From positions 1 to 54,197 of the forward strand of contig CAZFQG010000013.1 of the NCBI GenBank assembly GCA_964520785.1: DNA of 54,197 bases. The letters run 5' to 3'. Source of the stretch: CAZFQG01 sp964520785. GTDB lineage: Bacteria; Planctomycetota; Planctomycetia; Pirellulales; Thermoguttaceae. Shown piece after piece: positions 1-8,577 of the stretch. Positions within the stretch are counted from its first letter, which is position 1. Each line of letters begins with the position of its first letter. Made by a program: the position numbers and the translations under genes. The notes beneath the pieces are model-generated. The model was not told the DNA's origin. It did not search any database and saw nothing but the letters and a program-made list of their open reading frames with translations.

Positions 1-22
1 ATCGGCCAGAATCGAAAGCTAC

Positions 23-445
23 TCAGAACGTCGCCAGGAACTCGTCGATATCGACGGATGTCAGCTCGCCCGGCTCCTCCTCTTCGGACAACGTCGGCCG
101 GCTCTCCCAATTCGGGGTTCGGCTCATAGACCCAGCCGTCTTCGCTCGGCGGGCCTCGCGCCGTCAACGGATCCCATAGTCCGCAGTGACGCAATATCTT
201 CTCGATCACGTCCCCGCGCGGCGGTTCGATAAAGGCGACCACCTTCATTTCGCCGCCGCATTGGTCGCACTTCAGCGGGTCCACCTCGTACACCCGCTTG
301 ATCAGCATCGCCCACGTCTGGCTGCACCGCGTGGGCTCCGCCGGCTCCGGCGTCTCGCTCTTGGACGCCGCGTCCGTCGGCTTCGCCTCGGCTGCGCCGC
401 CGATAGCGTGCCCCCACCATGGGCACGGTTCGATCTCCGGCGACG
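23..445 (-). pseudogene. IS91-type transposase, C-terminal remnant with a frameshift
   Basis: Read on the minus strand, this stretch encodes the C-terminal end of the transposases found in IS91-like elements: a WAMLIKRVYEVDPLKC segment, a CxxCGGEM zinc-binding pair, then VVAFIEPPRG and ILRHCGLWDP. After GWVYEPN the frame is lost at a run of four C (plus-strand GGGG at 114-117) and resumes one base over as NWESRPTLSEEEEPGEL and a VDIDEFLATF end, with the stop at 23-25. The catalytic N-terminal two thirds are absent: upstream lies the stop codon of the oxidoreductase gene. The family identification is from recognised motifs; that it is a dead remnant follows from the missing HUH/Tyr domain and the frameshift. 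The frameshift alone could be a sequencing error, but the truncation could not. Confidence 0.75.
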
Positions 446-447
446 GA

Positions 448-1812
448 TCAGACCGTTTCCGGAATCACGTATGGTTCGCGTTGTTCGCGGCGGAGCAGTC
501 TGGACGCCTCCGGGTCGTTGAGGATGGTCTCGGTCTTCGGGTCGAAGTGGATGCTCCGCTTGAGGGCGTTGGAAATCTTGGCGAGGTGGCACACTCCGGT
601 GGAGTAGTGCCCCTCTTCGACGTCGGCGGCGAGGAGCTTGTGGTCTCTGGCGCGGATCGCCTTCACCCAGTTCTGGAAATGGGGAATGCTCTCGGTCAGC
701 CAATCGATCGGTTCCGTCTTGAACTTGCAGGGTCCGGGCTCCCGCTTCAGACCCATGAACGTGTAGTAGCTGCTGTAGTCGGGAATGATCATGTAGCCCT
801 CTTCGCCGTAGAAGATCACGCCGACGCACTGGTCCGGCGCGACGAACGGGTATTTGTCGCCCATGCCGGCCTCGGTGTTCGAATACCAGTGGCGGACCTC
901 GAACGTCACCTGCACCTCGCGGCCGTCCCACTGGCAAATGAAGGCCTGGGTATTGGGCGTGTCGGCATCGTCGTCATCCCCCGGCAAATAGCGGCCTCCC
1001 ATCGACATCATGACGTTGGGCATGCCCTGGAGATCCAACCCCCAGCGGATGATGTCGATGTCGTGCGAGGTCTGGTTCGCGATGTCTCCACTGGCGAAAT
1101 TCGAGTTCCAATACCATCGCGAGTGCTGGAAATTGCTGAATTCAACCATCTTCGCCGGACCCACCCAGGCGTCCCAGTTGAGTTCCTTGGGAGCCGGTTG
1201 CGGCCGGTGCTTGCCCAGGTTGCCGCGGCATTTATAGGTCATGCCTCGGGCCATGTACAACCGGCCGATGACCCCCTCCTTCAGCTTCGCGATCCCCTCG
1301 ACGACATTCGGGTTCGAGCGGTTCTGCGTCCCGATCTGAACCATGCGATTGTACTTGCGGGCCGCTTCGACCATTTTGCGGCCCTCCCAGATATTATGCG
1401 AAGTCGGCTTCTCGACGTAGACGTCCTTGCCCGCCTGACACGCCCAAACGGTCTGTAAGGCATGCCAGTGATCCTGGGTGGAAAACGAGACCGCGTCGAC
1501 GGATTTGTCGTCGAAGAGCTTCCGCTGGTCGTCGTACCGGGCAAGCTTCATGCCCTTGAGCAACGGGCTGTGTTCTTCGACGGAATCGAGTTTGCGCTTG
1601 TCGCAGTCGCAAACGGCGACGATCTCGATGTTGTCGGTCTTCGTCATTGTCGCCAGACAGCCGGCGTGAGACCGCATTCGACCTCCGAACCCGACCAGGC
1701 CGACGCGAACACGGTCGTTGGCGCTTTGGGCGGACTTGGCAATGGCAGGAAGAGAAATGACCGACGCGGCGGCGGTCGTTTTGATGAATTGGCGGCGGCT
1801 GGCTTTGTTCAT
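448..1812 (-). CDS. Tat-exported Gfo/Idh/MocA family oxidoreductase
   Basis: Protein of 454 residues. It starts with a twin-arginine signal (SRRQFIK at 5-11, then a hydrophobic stretch ending AIAKSAQS), so export by the Tat route is expected. A Rossmann NAD(P)-binding domain follows with GLVGFGGR near residue 38, and the family EKP motif (VYVEKP) lies near residue 131. The C-terminal half is the GFO/IDH/MocA substrate domain. Such planctomycete proteins are thought to oxidise or rearrange sugars or inositols in the periplasm with a tightly bound cofactor; the substrate here is unknown. I chose the ATG at 1812 because the Tat motif follows it directly; an upstream in-frame ATG at 1869 would add a non-signal-like extension. 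The gene stands alone, divergent from the next one. Confidence 0.88.
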   Translation of the reverse strand: MNKASRRQFIKTTAAASVISLPAIAKSAQSANDRVRVGLVGFGGRMRSHAGCLATMTKTDNIEIVAVCDCDKRKLDSVEEHSPLLKGMKLARYDDQRKLFDDKSVDAVSFSTQDHWHALQTVWACQAGKDVYVEKPTSHNIWEGRKMVEAARKYNRMVQIGTQNRSNPNVVEGIAKLKEGVIGRLYMARGMTYKCRGNLGKHRPQPAPKELNWDAWVGPAKMVEFSNFQHSRWYWNSNFASGDIANQTSHDIDIIRWGLDLQGMPNVMMSMGGRYLPGDDDDADTPNTQAFICQWDGREVQVTFEVRHWYSNTEAGMGDKYPFVAPDQCVGVIFYGEEGYMIIPDYSSYYTFMGLKREPGPCKFKTEPIDWLTESIPHFQNWVKAIRARDHKLLAADVEEGHYSTGVCHLAKISNALKRSIHFDPKTETILNDPEASRLLRREQREPYVIPETV

Positions 1813-2285
1813 GGCAGGTGGCAACCTAATAGGTGGGAGGGTTGTGTGGTTCCGTGCCGAGCGTCGCAACGCAACGGCGAAACGGCCGGCAGGCGGCGCA
1901 CTTCGGCAACAACTTCGATTCTAGGCGAGCGAAAGAGCCGTGTCAACGAACGAGCGTAATCCCCTCCAACTACCTACTGGAGGGGGAGACTTGTTTTGCC
2001 GGCCCCATTGTAGTGTTTCGTTGGCGTCTCGTGAGCGCCGATAATTCCACCCGCGAAAGGGGATTGCAAGTGTTACACCGCGTGATCGAACCTTGGCTGG
2101 TTTGCTGTTAACCTTGGAGCCCGGACCTCCGAGAGAACCCGGCTTACAGGCCCGCTTAGGTTTTTTCGCGTGCCGTTCGATTTCGCTCCCGTTGGGGTCG
2201 GGGTTTGATTCGCGACTTGAACGCGCGGCGGCGCGCGGTTCAAATGGGAGCGAGTGGGGTAAGCTCGATATGAAGGAGTGCTCCC
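1813..2285. other. Divergent intergenic region with a two-part hairpin in the downstream leader
   Basis: No protein gene is supported between the divergent oxidoreductase and the Tat-exported hydrolase-like gene. The main structure is on the right: TCGCTCCC (2183-2190) pairs perfectly with GGGAGCGA (2246-2253) and encloses an inner GC-rich hairpin whose arms TTGAAC (2217-2222) and GTTCAA (2238-2243) are also perfect. If transcribed with the downstream gene, it would form a long leader hairpin ending about 30 bases before its start codon. The segment AGAACCCGGCTTACAGG around 2134-2150 resembles part of RNase P RNA, but the rest of that RNA is missing. Confidence 0.45.
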
Positions 2286-4085
2286 ATGAACGACCCAACA
2301 CGAAGCCTCAACCGACGTTCCTTTCTTTCGCACACAGTCCGAGGAGCGGGCGGGGCGGCCTTAACGGGTTTGGCAGGCACGTGCGTTCATCGTGCCCGGG
2401 CCGATGCGTCGAAGGGGAAGCGGAAGGCGCTCTTCGCCACGACGGACTACTTCGACAATGTCCTGATCAACGACCGGTTTTTCGACCGGGACCAGTTGAA
2501 TCAACTGAACGCGCGGCTCGCGTCGTTGGGCGTAACGCGACACCAGTGGATATTCGATCCTATGTGGACCTTCTACGAGGATTATCCGCTGGGCTTCGAC
2601 CTTTTCGCCGAGGCCGCGGCCGCGGCGCACGCGCATGGACTGGAGTTTTACGCCCTGATCAAGCCGTTCGAGGGTGGCGGATTCGGCACGCCCCTCCCGA
2701 TAACGATGCCCTTCCCGGACGGTGCCGTCGCTTTCAAGGACTTGCGGGGCATCTTTCCTGGGGCGAGACGATTTTCGGCGGCCCATCCGGAGATGTGCCT
2801 GAAGTGCCGGCCGGCGGCGGACGATTTCAGCGGTCCCATCGCGACGATTCGGTTGGTGAAGGGACATGACGGCCCGACGCGGGTGAAGAAGGAGCATCTT
2901 TCCGTTTGGACGAGCGCGACGAATAACCGGTTCGTCCGTTATGAAGGTCCAATCACGTTTCGGGAGACGGTCGAGTGGCGGAAACGGTTTCCGAAGTGGC
3001 GGCCGTGCCGGATTCTGCACTTGGAAGGGCTTGAGATTCCCCAGGACCATGCCTATGTCTTGGTCCGGTGTTCCTTGGCGGACCAAAAGGGGGACTTCGC
3101 TAACGAAAACGGGAACCTGCTGGAACTGGCCGGACCGAACGGGGAACCGATTCCGCATACGCTCAGCAGCGGACGTGGTTCGCTCGATAAACACCAGCGA
3201 GGCGTTTTCGGTTCCAAGGTCATGCGGCGGTCGATCCGCTACTTGCGGATGCCCGAGGTCGAGAAGGAATTGTCCGACCCCGAGCGGATGCGACGGCACT
3301 TCCAGGATTTCTACGAGTTCGACGACTATAAGGTGACGGATTGGATCTTCCTGGACAAGGTCGGTTTCGTGGCGGCCGTGCGAGGCAAGCCGGAGCACAT
3401 GCTCGGCAATTTGCACCCGATCTATCCGGAGGTGCGGCGGCATTGGCTGGACCTGGCGCGGTATTGCCTGGACCGCGGCGCGGACGGGATCAACTTTCGG
3501 GTGGCGAATCACGTCCGGCCCCCCGAACCGTGGGAATACGGATTCAACGAGCCGGTCCTCGAAGCGGCCGGCGGCAAAACCGACTATCCGACGATCAGCC
3601 GCATCAACGGCGATGCGTACACCCAGTTCCTCCGCGAGGCCAGGGAATTACTAACGAGTCGCGGCAAACGGATGACCGTCCACTTGCATTCGGGGATGCT
3701 CGCCCCGGACGACCGCGGCCGCATTCCGCCATTGCCGCCGAACTTCGAGTGGCAATGGGAGACGTGGGTGAAGGAGATTGCCGACGAGCTGGAATTCCGC
3801 GGGTGTTGGACGCTTCGTCCCTGGAACCTGAGAAAGGTCCTCGACACGTACATCGCGGCGGTTGCCGCGGCCGGCAAGCCGTTGCACTTCCAGAGCGATT
3901 TTCACACGATGACGAACTTCGAAGGCCGTCGCCAATGCAAACGCGAAGAGATCGACTTCGTGAAGAACCACCCGGGGTTGGACGGGTTCGTGCTGTATGA
4001 GACGGCGAATTATACGACGATCGGCGAAGACGGGCGGGTTGAGCTACGGCCGCACGTGGAGGAACTGATTCGGGAGCGGTGGTGA
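2286..4085 (+). CDS. Tat-exported putative TIM-barrel glycoside hydrolase-like protein
   Basis: Protein of 599 residues that I do not recognise as a named enzyme. It opens with a twin-arginine signal (LNRRSFLS at 8-15, hydrophobic AGGAALTGLAG, then CVHRARA), preceded by a clear GAAGGAG ribosome site 9 bases upstream of the ATG. The body alternates strand/helix segments like a (beta/alpha)8 barrel: an N-terminal stretch on following someone 'along a path' typical of GHL10-like proteins (LNARLASLGV, FAEAAAAAHAHGLEFYALI), and a C-terminal part (RHWLDLARYCLDRGADGINFR, LTSRGKRMTVHLHSGM, AAGKPLHFQSDFHTM, GLDGFVLYET). The middle (about 180-350) looks like an inserted beta domain. Periplasmic carbohydrate processing is an inference from fold-like pattern and neighbours. 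Nothing shows the catalytic residues with certainty. Confidence 0.6.
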   Translation: MNDPTRSLNRRSFLSHTVRGAGGAALTGLAGTCVHRARADASKGKRKALFATTDYFDNVLINDRFFDRDQLNQLNARLASLGVTRHQWIFDPMWTFYEDYPLGFDLFAEAAAAAHAHGLEFYALIKPFEGGGFGTPLPITMPFPDGAVAFKDLRGIFPGARRFSAAHPEMCLKCRPAADDFSGPIATIRLVKGHDGPTRVKKEHLSVWTSATNNRFVRYEGPITFRETVEWRKRFPKWRPCRILHLEGLEIPQDHAYVLVRCSLADQKGDFANENGNLLELAGPNGEPIPHTLSSGRGSLDKHQRGVFGSKVMRRSIRYLRMPEVEKELSDPERMRRHFQDFYEFDDYKVTDWIFLDKVGFVAAVRGKPEHMLGNLHPIYPEVRRHWLDLARYCLDRGADGINFRVANHVRPPEPWEYGFNEPVLEAAGGKTDYPTISRINGDAYTQFLREARELLTSRGKRMTVHLHSGMLAPDDRGRIPPLPPNFEWQWETWVKEIADELEFRGCWTLRPWNLRKVLDTYIAAVAAAGKPLHFQSDFHTMTNFEGRRQCKREEIDFVKNHPGLDGFVLYETANYTTIGEDGRVELRPHVEELIRERW

Positions 4086-4182
4086 GGAGGTTGGGCGGTC
4101 GGTGAACGCCACTCGGTCGCCGCTCCCTAATTCCAGATTTTTCAACAACCCAGCCGTGGGATACGCGTCGTCAACCCTGGTG

Positions 4183-4464
4183 CTAATCGCGTTTAATCAC
4201 TTGCGGACCTTCGCCGCACGTTTTTTCGTAGCAGCCGTCGCCCGCCTTCTTGAACTGCGTGAATCCCAAACGTTCCAGATTCTTCGGCGCGAGGATGGCT
4301 TTTTCGTTGCGAATTGTGGAGACGGCGGAGATGACACGGTAGCACGGTTTGCCGCACTCGGGGCACTGTTCCAACGGCGCGTCGCTCATTTTCTGCAGGA
4401 CTTCGAACCGCTTATGGCATTTCTTGCCGCGCTTCGCGGAATGTTCATATTCGTAGATCGGCAT
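4183..4464 (-). CDS. FmdB-like zinc ribbon protein with incomplete zinc site
   Basis: Protein of 93 residues beginning MPIYEYE, the usual start of FmdB/CxxC_CxxC_SSSS family zinc ribbons. The second metal pair CPEC (34-37) and CYRVIS are conserved, but the first CxxC is degraded: where a Cys pair normally follows YEY, this protein has HSAKRGKKC with one cysteine at 16. Metal binding by one knuckle may therefore be lost or use another residue. A GGAG ribosome site lies 8 bases before the ATG. The function of the family is poorly known (regulatory or small metal-binding proteins). It is convergent with the preceding plus-strand gene and 56 bases before the end of nothing else on its strand except the fucosidase-like gene upstream. 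Confidence 0.75.
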   Translation of the reverse strand: MPIYEYEHSAKRGKKCHKRFEVLQKMSDAPLEQCPECGKPCYRVISAVSTIRNEKAILAPKNLERLGFTQFKKAGDGCYEKTCGEGPQVIKRD

Positions 4465-4520
4465 TGGTTTCTCCGGGATGTCCGAGAAGAGGGGCGTCCG
4501 ATAAGGAATCCGGTACCGAA

Positions 4521-5564
4521 TTATAGGCTATTGCCCAGCGTCCGCAGTTGCTTCACGAACGGCTCCGGGATTCGCCCGCTCTTTTCAATCGGGACGTCAA
4601 ACGTAATCGCGCCGTCCTTGGCGTTCACCGCTCGGACGTATTCAACGATACGTTCGTCCGGCAATTGCGGTTTTTCGCCGCGGCACCAGGAATCGCCGAG
4701 AAATGTCAACAAGTGGTATTGCACTCGCGCGCCGTCTCGCGTGATCCAGCGTCCCGGACAGGTTTGAATGGCCTCGGGCACCTGCTTCAAGCTCACTTCC
4801 CCCGCCGTGTATTCCTCGAACCGCGTGTGGGCGATGACCGGGAGCGTGATGCCGGGATTGAACGCGACGATCGCCTCGGGATTTCCGGCCTTCAAAGCGG
4901 CGGCGAAGGTTTTGAAATTGGGTGCGTCGTCGAAGCGGTACATGTCGTCGGCGAAGTAGCAGCCGTCGATCCACCATCCGGCGACGTCCTTACCCCAGCG
5001 GAGGGACCATTCCCGGATGACGGCCTCCCATTTTTTCTGGAACTCGGCCAGCCGTTCGTGCGTCAGCGGTCCACCGCGGGGCCAGCCGTCGGCGCGGCCC
5101 CATTTCCAACCGAGCCGCTCGACGGCGACCGGGTCCGCTGCCGGCGCGCCGCTGGGAATATAGACCATCAGCCGAATTCCGTGAGGACGCAGGGCCTTCG
5201 CCAGGTCGGCGATCAAGTCGCGTTTTGAACACTTGCTGGGGCTGATTCCGACGAATCGGTCGTACGTCGCGTTGGGCGAGCAATAGTGGCCCGAGTTTTG
5301 CCCGAGCGTGAACAGACAGTACTTTGTTCCGGTCGAGGCGAGTTGTTTGACGAGCCCCTCCATGTCGAACGCGTCGATTTGGGCGTTCCAGGCGTCGGCG
5401 GTCAACTCGGCCCCGCCGTCGGAACTGGGCGGGGCGCCGAGATAATGCGTCATCACGCCCCATTTCGCGTCGCGGAACCAATCGGTCGGCTCCGCGGCAA
5501 GGACTGGAAAGGGGGCCAGGAAGGTCACAACCAAGTGAAGGATATGAATGATGGGGCGCGACAT
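4521..5564 (-). CDS. Secreted alpha-L-fucosidase-like (GH29-related) protein
   Basis: Protein of 347 residues with a Sec signal peptide (hydrophobic IIHILHLVVTFLAPFPVLA, cleavage near AEP). The start of the mature protein, DWFRDAKWGVMTHYLG, matches the WWxxxKFGxFxHW region of GH29 alpha-L-fucosidases, and VAGWWIDGCYF carries an Asp (about residue 190) at the position of the GH29 nucleophile. The length is shorter than full fucosidases (about 450 residues), and there is no C-terminal beta sandwich, so the substrate is uncertain. Start chosen at 5564 because the signal peptide begins there; a start at 5594 in the same frame is possible. It fits a sugar-scavenging role with the neighbouring exported enzymes. 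Confidence 0.72.
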   Translation of the reverse strand: MSRPIIHILHLVVTFLAPFPVLAAEPTDWFRDAKWGVMTHYLGAPPSSDGGAELTADAWNAQIDAFDMEGLVKQLASTGTKYCLFTLGQNSGHYCSPNATYDRFVGISPSKCSKRDLIADLAKALRPHGIRLMVYIPSGAPAADPVAVERLGWKWGRADGWPRGGPLTHERLAEFQKKWEAVIREWSLRWGKDVAGWWIDGCYFADDMYRFDDAPNFKTFAAALKAGNPEAIVAFNPGITLPVIAHTRFEEYTAGEVSLKQVPEAIQTCPGRWITRDGARVQYHLLTFLGDSWCRGEKPQLPDERIVEYVRAVNAKDGAITFDVPIEKSGRIPEPFVKQLRTLGNSL

Positions 5565-5594
5565 CGTATTGCTCGTGGAAGATGGTGGACTCAA

Positions 5595-5993
5595 GGGAAC
5601 GGAAAAGGCTTCATTCTACCACAAACGCATTGACTATGCGACGGTTCGAAACTAAAAAACCCCTCTTCTATCCATTATCACTCTGGCGGCAGTCATTACG
5701 CGGATCGCCTCGTTTAGGTGAAATAGTCTTTGTCGGTGTAGATATGGACTATCCTCGTTCGGACTGCTTAATATAGTAGCCGGGAGGGGAGGGGTAATCC
5801 ACTCATGGATGCAATTTATCAGGTTTGGTTCTTGTCTCGATGGTGATGGTTGGTTTAGACTATGGAGATATCCGTACTCCTTAACACGCCCGTGCGCTTT
5901 AGCGCGCTTTTAATTAGGGCTAAGGGCATTGCAAGGCGAGTACGTTGGAGACGCCTGAATTTGTGTGACGTCGTCCATGCGGATGATTGAATA
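5595..5993. other. Intergenic region, AT-richer than its neighbours
   Basis: No gene is supported. The stretch separates the leftward fucosidase-like gene from the rightward lamin-tail gene and is noticeably less GC-rich than the coding sequence. Its only clear structure is a terminator-like hairpin at 5892-5915, described separately. No riboswitch consensus was recognised. Confidence 0.5.
5892..5915 (+). terminator. Possible rho-independent terminator with no known upstream gene
   Basis: GTGCGC (5892-5897), loop TTTA, GCGCGC (5902-5907), followed by TTTTAATT. The stem is six pairs with one G-U. No plus-strand gene ends nearby, so it would end either an unannotated short RNA from 5640-5890 or nothing at all. 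Confidence 0.3.
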
Positions 5994-7574
5994 ATGAAGC
6001 GGAGCAGCACTTGGATTACGCCGACTTTGATCCTCGCCCTCTTCGGCGCGGGGGCGCATCCCGGACTCGCCAGCAACACGCGGGTGATCTTCACGGAAAT
6101 CATGACCGGGCCAAACGATGCCGGCTTCGAATGGGTCGAAGTCTACAACCTTACCGATCAGGATATCGACCTTTCCGGATGGGTATTCGATGACGCGGCG
6201 ACCGGGTTCGTTGGACCGACCGAGGCAAATATCGTCTCTGGAGTTCTACCCGCGGGGGGGACCGCCGTGTTGTACGATGACCGCGCCGGAATGACCCCCG
6301 ACGACATGCGCGCGGTTTGGGGTACCGGGATCAATTTCGTCCCGGTGATCGGCGAGAATCATTACTGGCCGTATCTCGACACATCCGATACGATCGGGCT
6401 TTGGGACAGCCATGCGGCCTACATCGCCGACAACCCCGGCGTCGACCGCGTCTTTTCGAACGCCGTCACGGTCCTCGAGTACGGTGACAAGCCACCCTGG
6501 CCCCGACCTGGTCCCCAAGACATCGCGAGTTCGATCTATCTGACTGATTTGAACGATCCCGCCAACGGCGAGAAATGGGCAATCAGCCGCGTCGGGGACG
6601 AGGGCATCGTCGAGAGCAGTCAGTTGCTCACGACGAATGCGGCCAATCTCGGGATCGTTCCGGCCGGAACGCCTTCGGTGGCGAACCTGGTGATCACCGA
6701 GATCTACTATAATCCGGTCGGAAGCAACGAACTCCCTTACGAGTGCATCGAAGTCTACAACAACACCGGCGCGGCCATCGACTTCTCCGCGACGCCGTGG
6801 GTTATCGATGACTGCAATTCCTCGATCGCCGGAAAAGGCGGCCCGAATATCACCGAGGGAGTCATCGGCGCGGGTGAAGTGGCCGTTCTCTACAATGCCC
6901 TGACGCCCGAGGAGGTATTCGCGGTAGTCTGTCCGGACCCGTCGGTGAATAAGATTCCGGTGGCGAACTGGGCCGCGATGGGGCTGAACAACGGTGGCGA
7001 CAAGATCAGCCTCTGGGACGACTACGCCGAGTATGTCGGCAATCATCAAACGCACGCCGGGGCCAAGACAACCATCGAATACACGGACGATCCTCCTTGG
7101 CCGGTCGATTCGAGCGAATCGTCCATCTATCTGACGCACCTCGGAAGCGACCCGACGGACGGGACGAACTGGATGCTGAGTTCTCCCATGGACGGCCTCT
7201 CGTATTCGATCGGGCCGGCCCATCAAGTCGGCAGCCCCGGAAGGGTTGATGTCGGCGGCGGTTCCGGGGAAGACCCCCTCCCCGGCGACTTGAACGGCGA
7301 CGGTTACGTCAACAGCAGCGATCTCGACGTGGTCCGTGCGAACTGGGGCCGGACGGTACCGCAAGGAGACCTCGGCATGGGCGACCCATCGGGCGACGGC
7401 ATCGTCGGGGGTGCCGACTTGGATATAATCCGCGCGAACTGGGGGGCCGGCGCCCGGGTTTCCGTTCCCGAACCATGTTCCGCCTTGCTGTTGATCCTGG
7501 CAGCCGCGTGTCCGGCGTTTGCCCTTGCTCGCTCAAGAAGATGGTCAATCCGCCCAACCCCGCCGCCGGCATGA
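5994..7574 (+). CDS. Secreted lamin-tail domain protein with dockerin and PEP-CTERM anchor
   Basis: Protein of 526 residues. A signal peptide (TPTLILALFGAGAHPGLAS) is followed by two lamin-tail (LTD) domains, recognisable by VIFTEIMTGPNDAGFEWVEVYN (first part, about 30-60) and VITEIYYNP...YECIEVYNNT (about 230-255). Residues 431-485 are a dockerin type I pair of calcium-binding loops (GDLNGDGYVNSSDLD and GDPSGDGIVGGADLD, each followed by a RANWG). The end is a PEP-CTERM sorting signal: VPEP at 491-494, a hydrophobic helix, and ARSRRW. Such proteins are exported, processed by an exosortase and anchored at the surface or released. No Shine-Dalgarno is obvious before the ATG. No cohesin partner lies in the window. 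Confidence 0.88.
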   Translation: MKRSSTWITPTLILALFGAGAHPGLASNTRVIFTEIMTGPNDAGFEWVEVYNLTDQDIDLSGWVFDDAATGFVGPTEANIVSGVLPAGGTAVLYDDRAGMTPDDMRAVWGTGINFVPVIGENHYWPYLDTSDTIGLWDSHAAYIADNPGVDRVFSNAVTVLEYGDKPPWPRPGPQDIASSIYLTDLNDPANGEKWAISRVGDEGIVESSQLLTTNAANLGIVPAGTPSVANLVITEIYYNPVGSNELPYECIEVYNNTGAAIDFSATPWVIDDCNSSIAGKGGPNITEGVIGAGEVAVLYNALTPEEVFAVVCPDPSVNKIPVANWAAMGLNNGGDKISLWDDYAEYVGNHQTHAGAKTTIEYTDDPPWPVDSSESSIYLTHLGSDPTDGTNWMLSSPMDGLSYSIGPAHQVGSPGRVDVGGGSGEDPLPGDLNGDGYVNSSDLDVVRANWGRTVPQGDLGMGDPSGDGIVGGADLDIIRANWGAGARVSVPEPCSALLLILAAACPAFALARSRRWSIRPTPPPA

Positions 7575-7578
7575 CGCG

Positions 7579-8556
7579 TCACAAGCCCGTACCCGCGCGG
7601 AGCATCCACTCGCGCGAATCGGGAAAAAGGTAGTTGGACGCGCAAAGCGATGCGTCTTTTGCCGTCCGCGCGGACAAACGGAGGATTGACACGGCTTCGA
7701 CAAGCGGAATATCGGCCGCCCCATAGCCTCGAACTACCGATTCCAGGTTCTCGCGTTCCTCCCTGGAAACCTTCGGCCGAAGGCTCGCGACGATCGCCTT
7801 GAGGACGCGAACCTGCTTCGCCCTGGAAGTGGGCCGGTCGAGCGCCTTATGCAGGGCCGCCTCGTATGCCGCGCGGAATCCTCGGCTCTTCTTCTCTCGC
7901 CGAATCAACTTCCGCAGGGCTCCCTCGGCCGCCGCCGAATGGGCCCGGACCGTCAGCACGTACGATTCGTGGAATTGCTCCAACTCGCCGGCGCCTCCGG
8001 CTTGGCTCCACAATCGGTTCATGCGGGCCGTCGCGAAGACGCGGGTAACCCAGGTGAGCCGGCGGATCGGATCGCGGAGTTCCTCCTCGGTAACTACCGG
8101 CATCAAAGGCATGCGTCGCATGATGTCGGCGGCGAAGAACCCGCGTCCGACGCGGCGGAAGGTTCCCCGAGAGGTATACAACTTGGCAAGGCGGATTCCG
8201 CAGCTTGGGGAGCGACTTTTGAAGACATAGCCGGCCAGTCCCTGCGAGGCGAGAAGTTCGGCGGCGGCCACGCAAAATTCCTCCATCCTCCGCGTCAGAT
8301 CGGTTCCCGTGCTCGCCATCAGGAGGCGGATTCCCGCGCGGGATCGCTGAAGCTGAATCGGTGGGCGCGGGACTCCCAGTCCGATCTGGACCTCCGGACA
8401 CGTCGGTACCCACGCGAAGTACTTTCCGAGAGTCTCGGATACGAAGAGATCTCGCGCGTGATCGCCGGCGTAGCGAACGTTCTCTCCCAGCAGACATGGT
8501 GAGACGCCGACGCGAATCGGCGGATTCACGTCGGCGCCGAGTTCGTTTCGTCGCAA
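7579..8556 (-). CDS. DUF523 and DUF1722 (YbgA-like) domain protein
   Basis: Protein of about 325 residues with two known uncharacterised domains in order. The N-terminal DUF523 part has VGVSPCLLGENVRYAG and the hallmark KSRSPSCG; the C-terminal DUF1722 part begins near WVTRVFATARMNRLW and includes FHESYVLTVRAHS. In E. coli YbgA is the DUF523/1722-type partner gene of the photolyase phrB, but its biochemical role remains unclear; DUF523 proteins have conserved cysteines that suggest metal or thiol chemistry. The start is uncertain: the first usable codon is TTG at 8556, and a GTG at 8529 would start just before the conserved region; neither has a convincing ribosome site. It ends five bases from the lamin-tail gene end (convergent). 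Confidence 0.82.
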   Translation of the reverse strand: MRRNELGADVNPPIRVGVSPCLLGENVRYAGDHARDLFVSETLGKYFAWVPTCPEVQIGLGVPRPPIQLQRSRAGIRLLMASTGTDLTRRMEEFCVAAAELLASQGLAGYVFKSRSPSCGIRLAKLYTSRGTFRRVGRGFFAADIMRRMPLMPVVTEEELRDPIRRLTWVTRVFATARMNRLWSQAGGAGELEQFHESYVLTVRAHSAAAEGALRKLIRREKKSRGFRAAYEAALHKALDRPTSRAKQVRVLKAIVASLRPKVSREERENLESVVRGYGAADIPLVEAVSILRLSARTAKDASLCASNYLFPDSREWMLRAGTGL

Positions 8557-8577
8557 GAGTCTAAAGCAGGCCGTGTC

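Noticed and set aside
2128..2160. RNase P RNA
   Set aside because: AGAACCCGGCTTACAG resembles the 3' P4 strand, but neither the GAGGAAAGTCC region nor the rest of the RNA is present within 400 bases on either strand.
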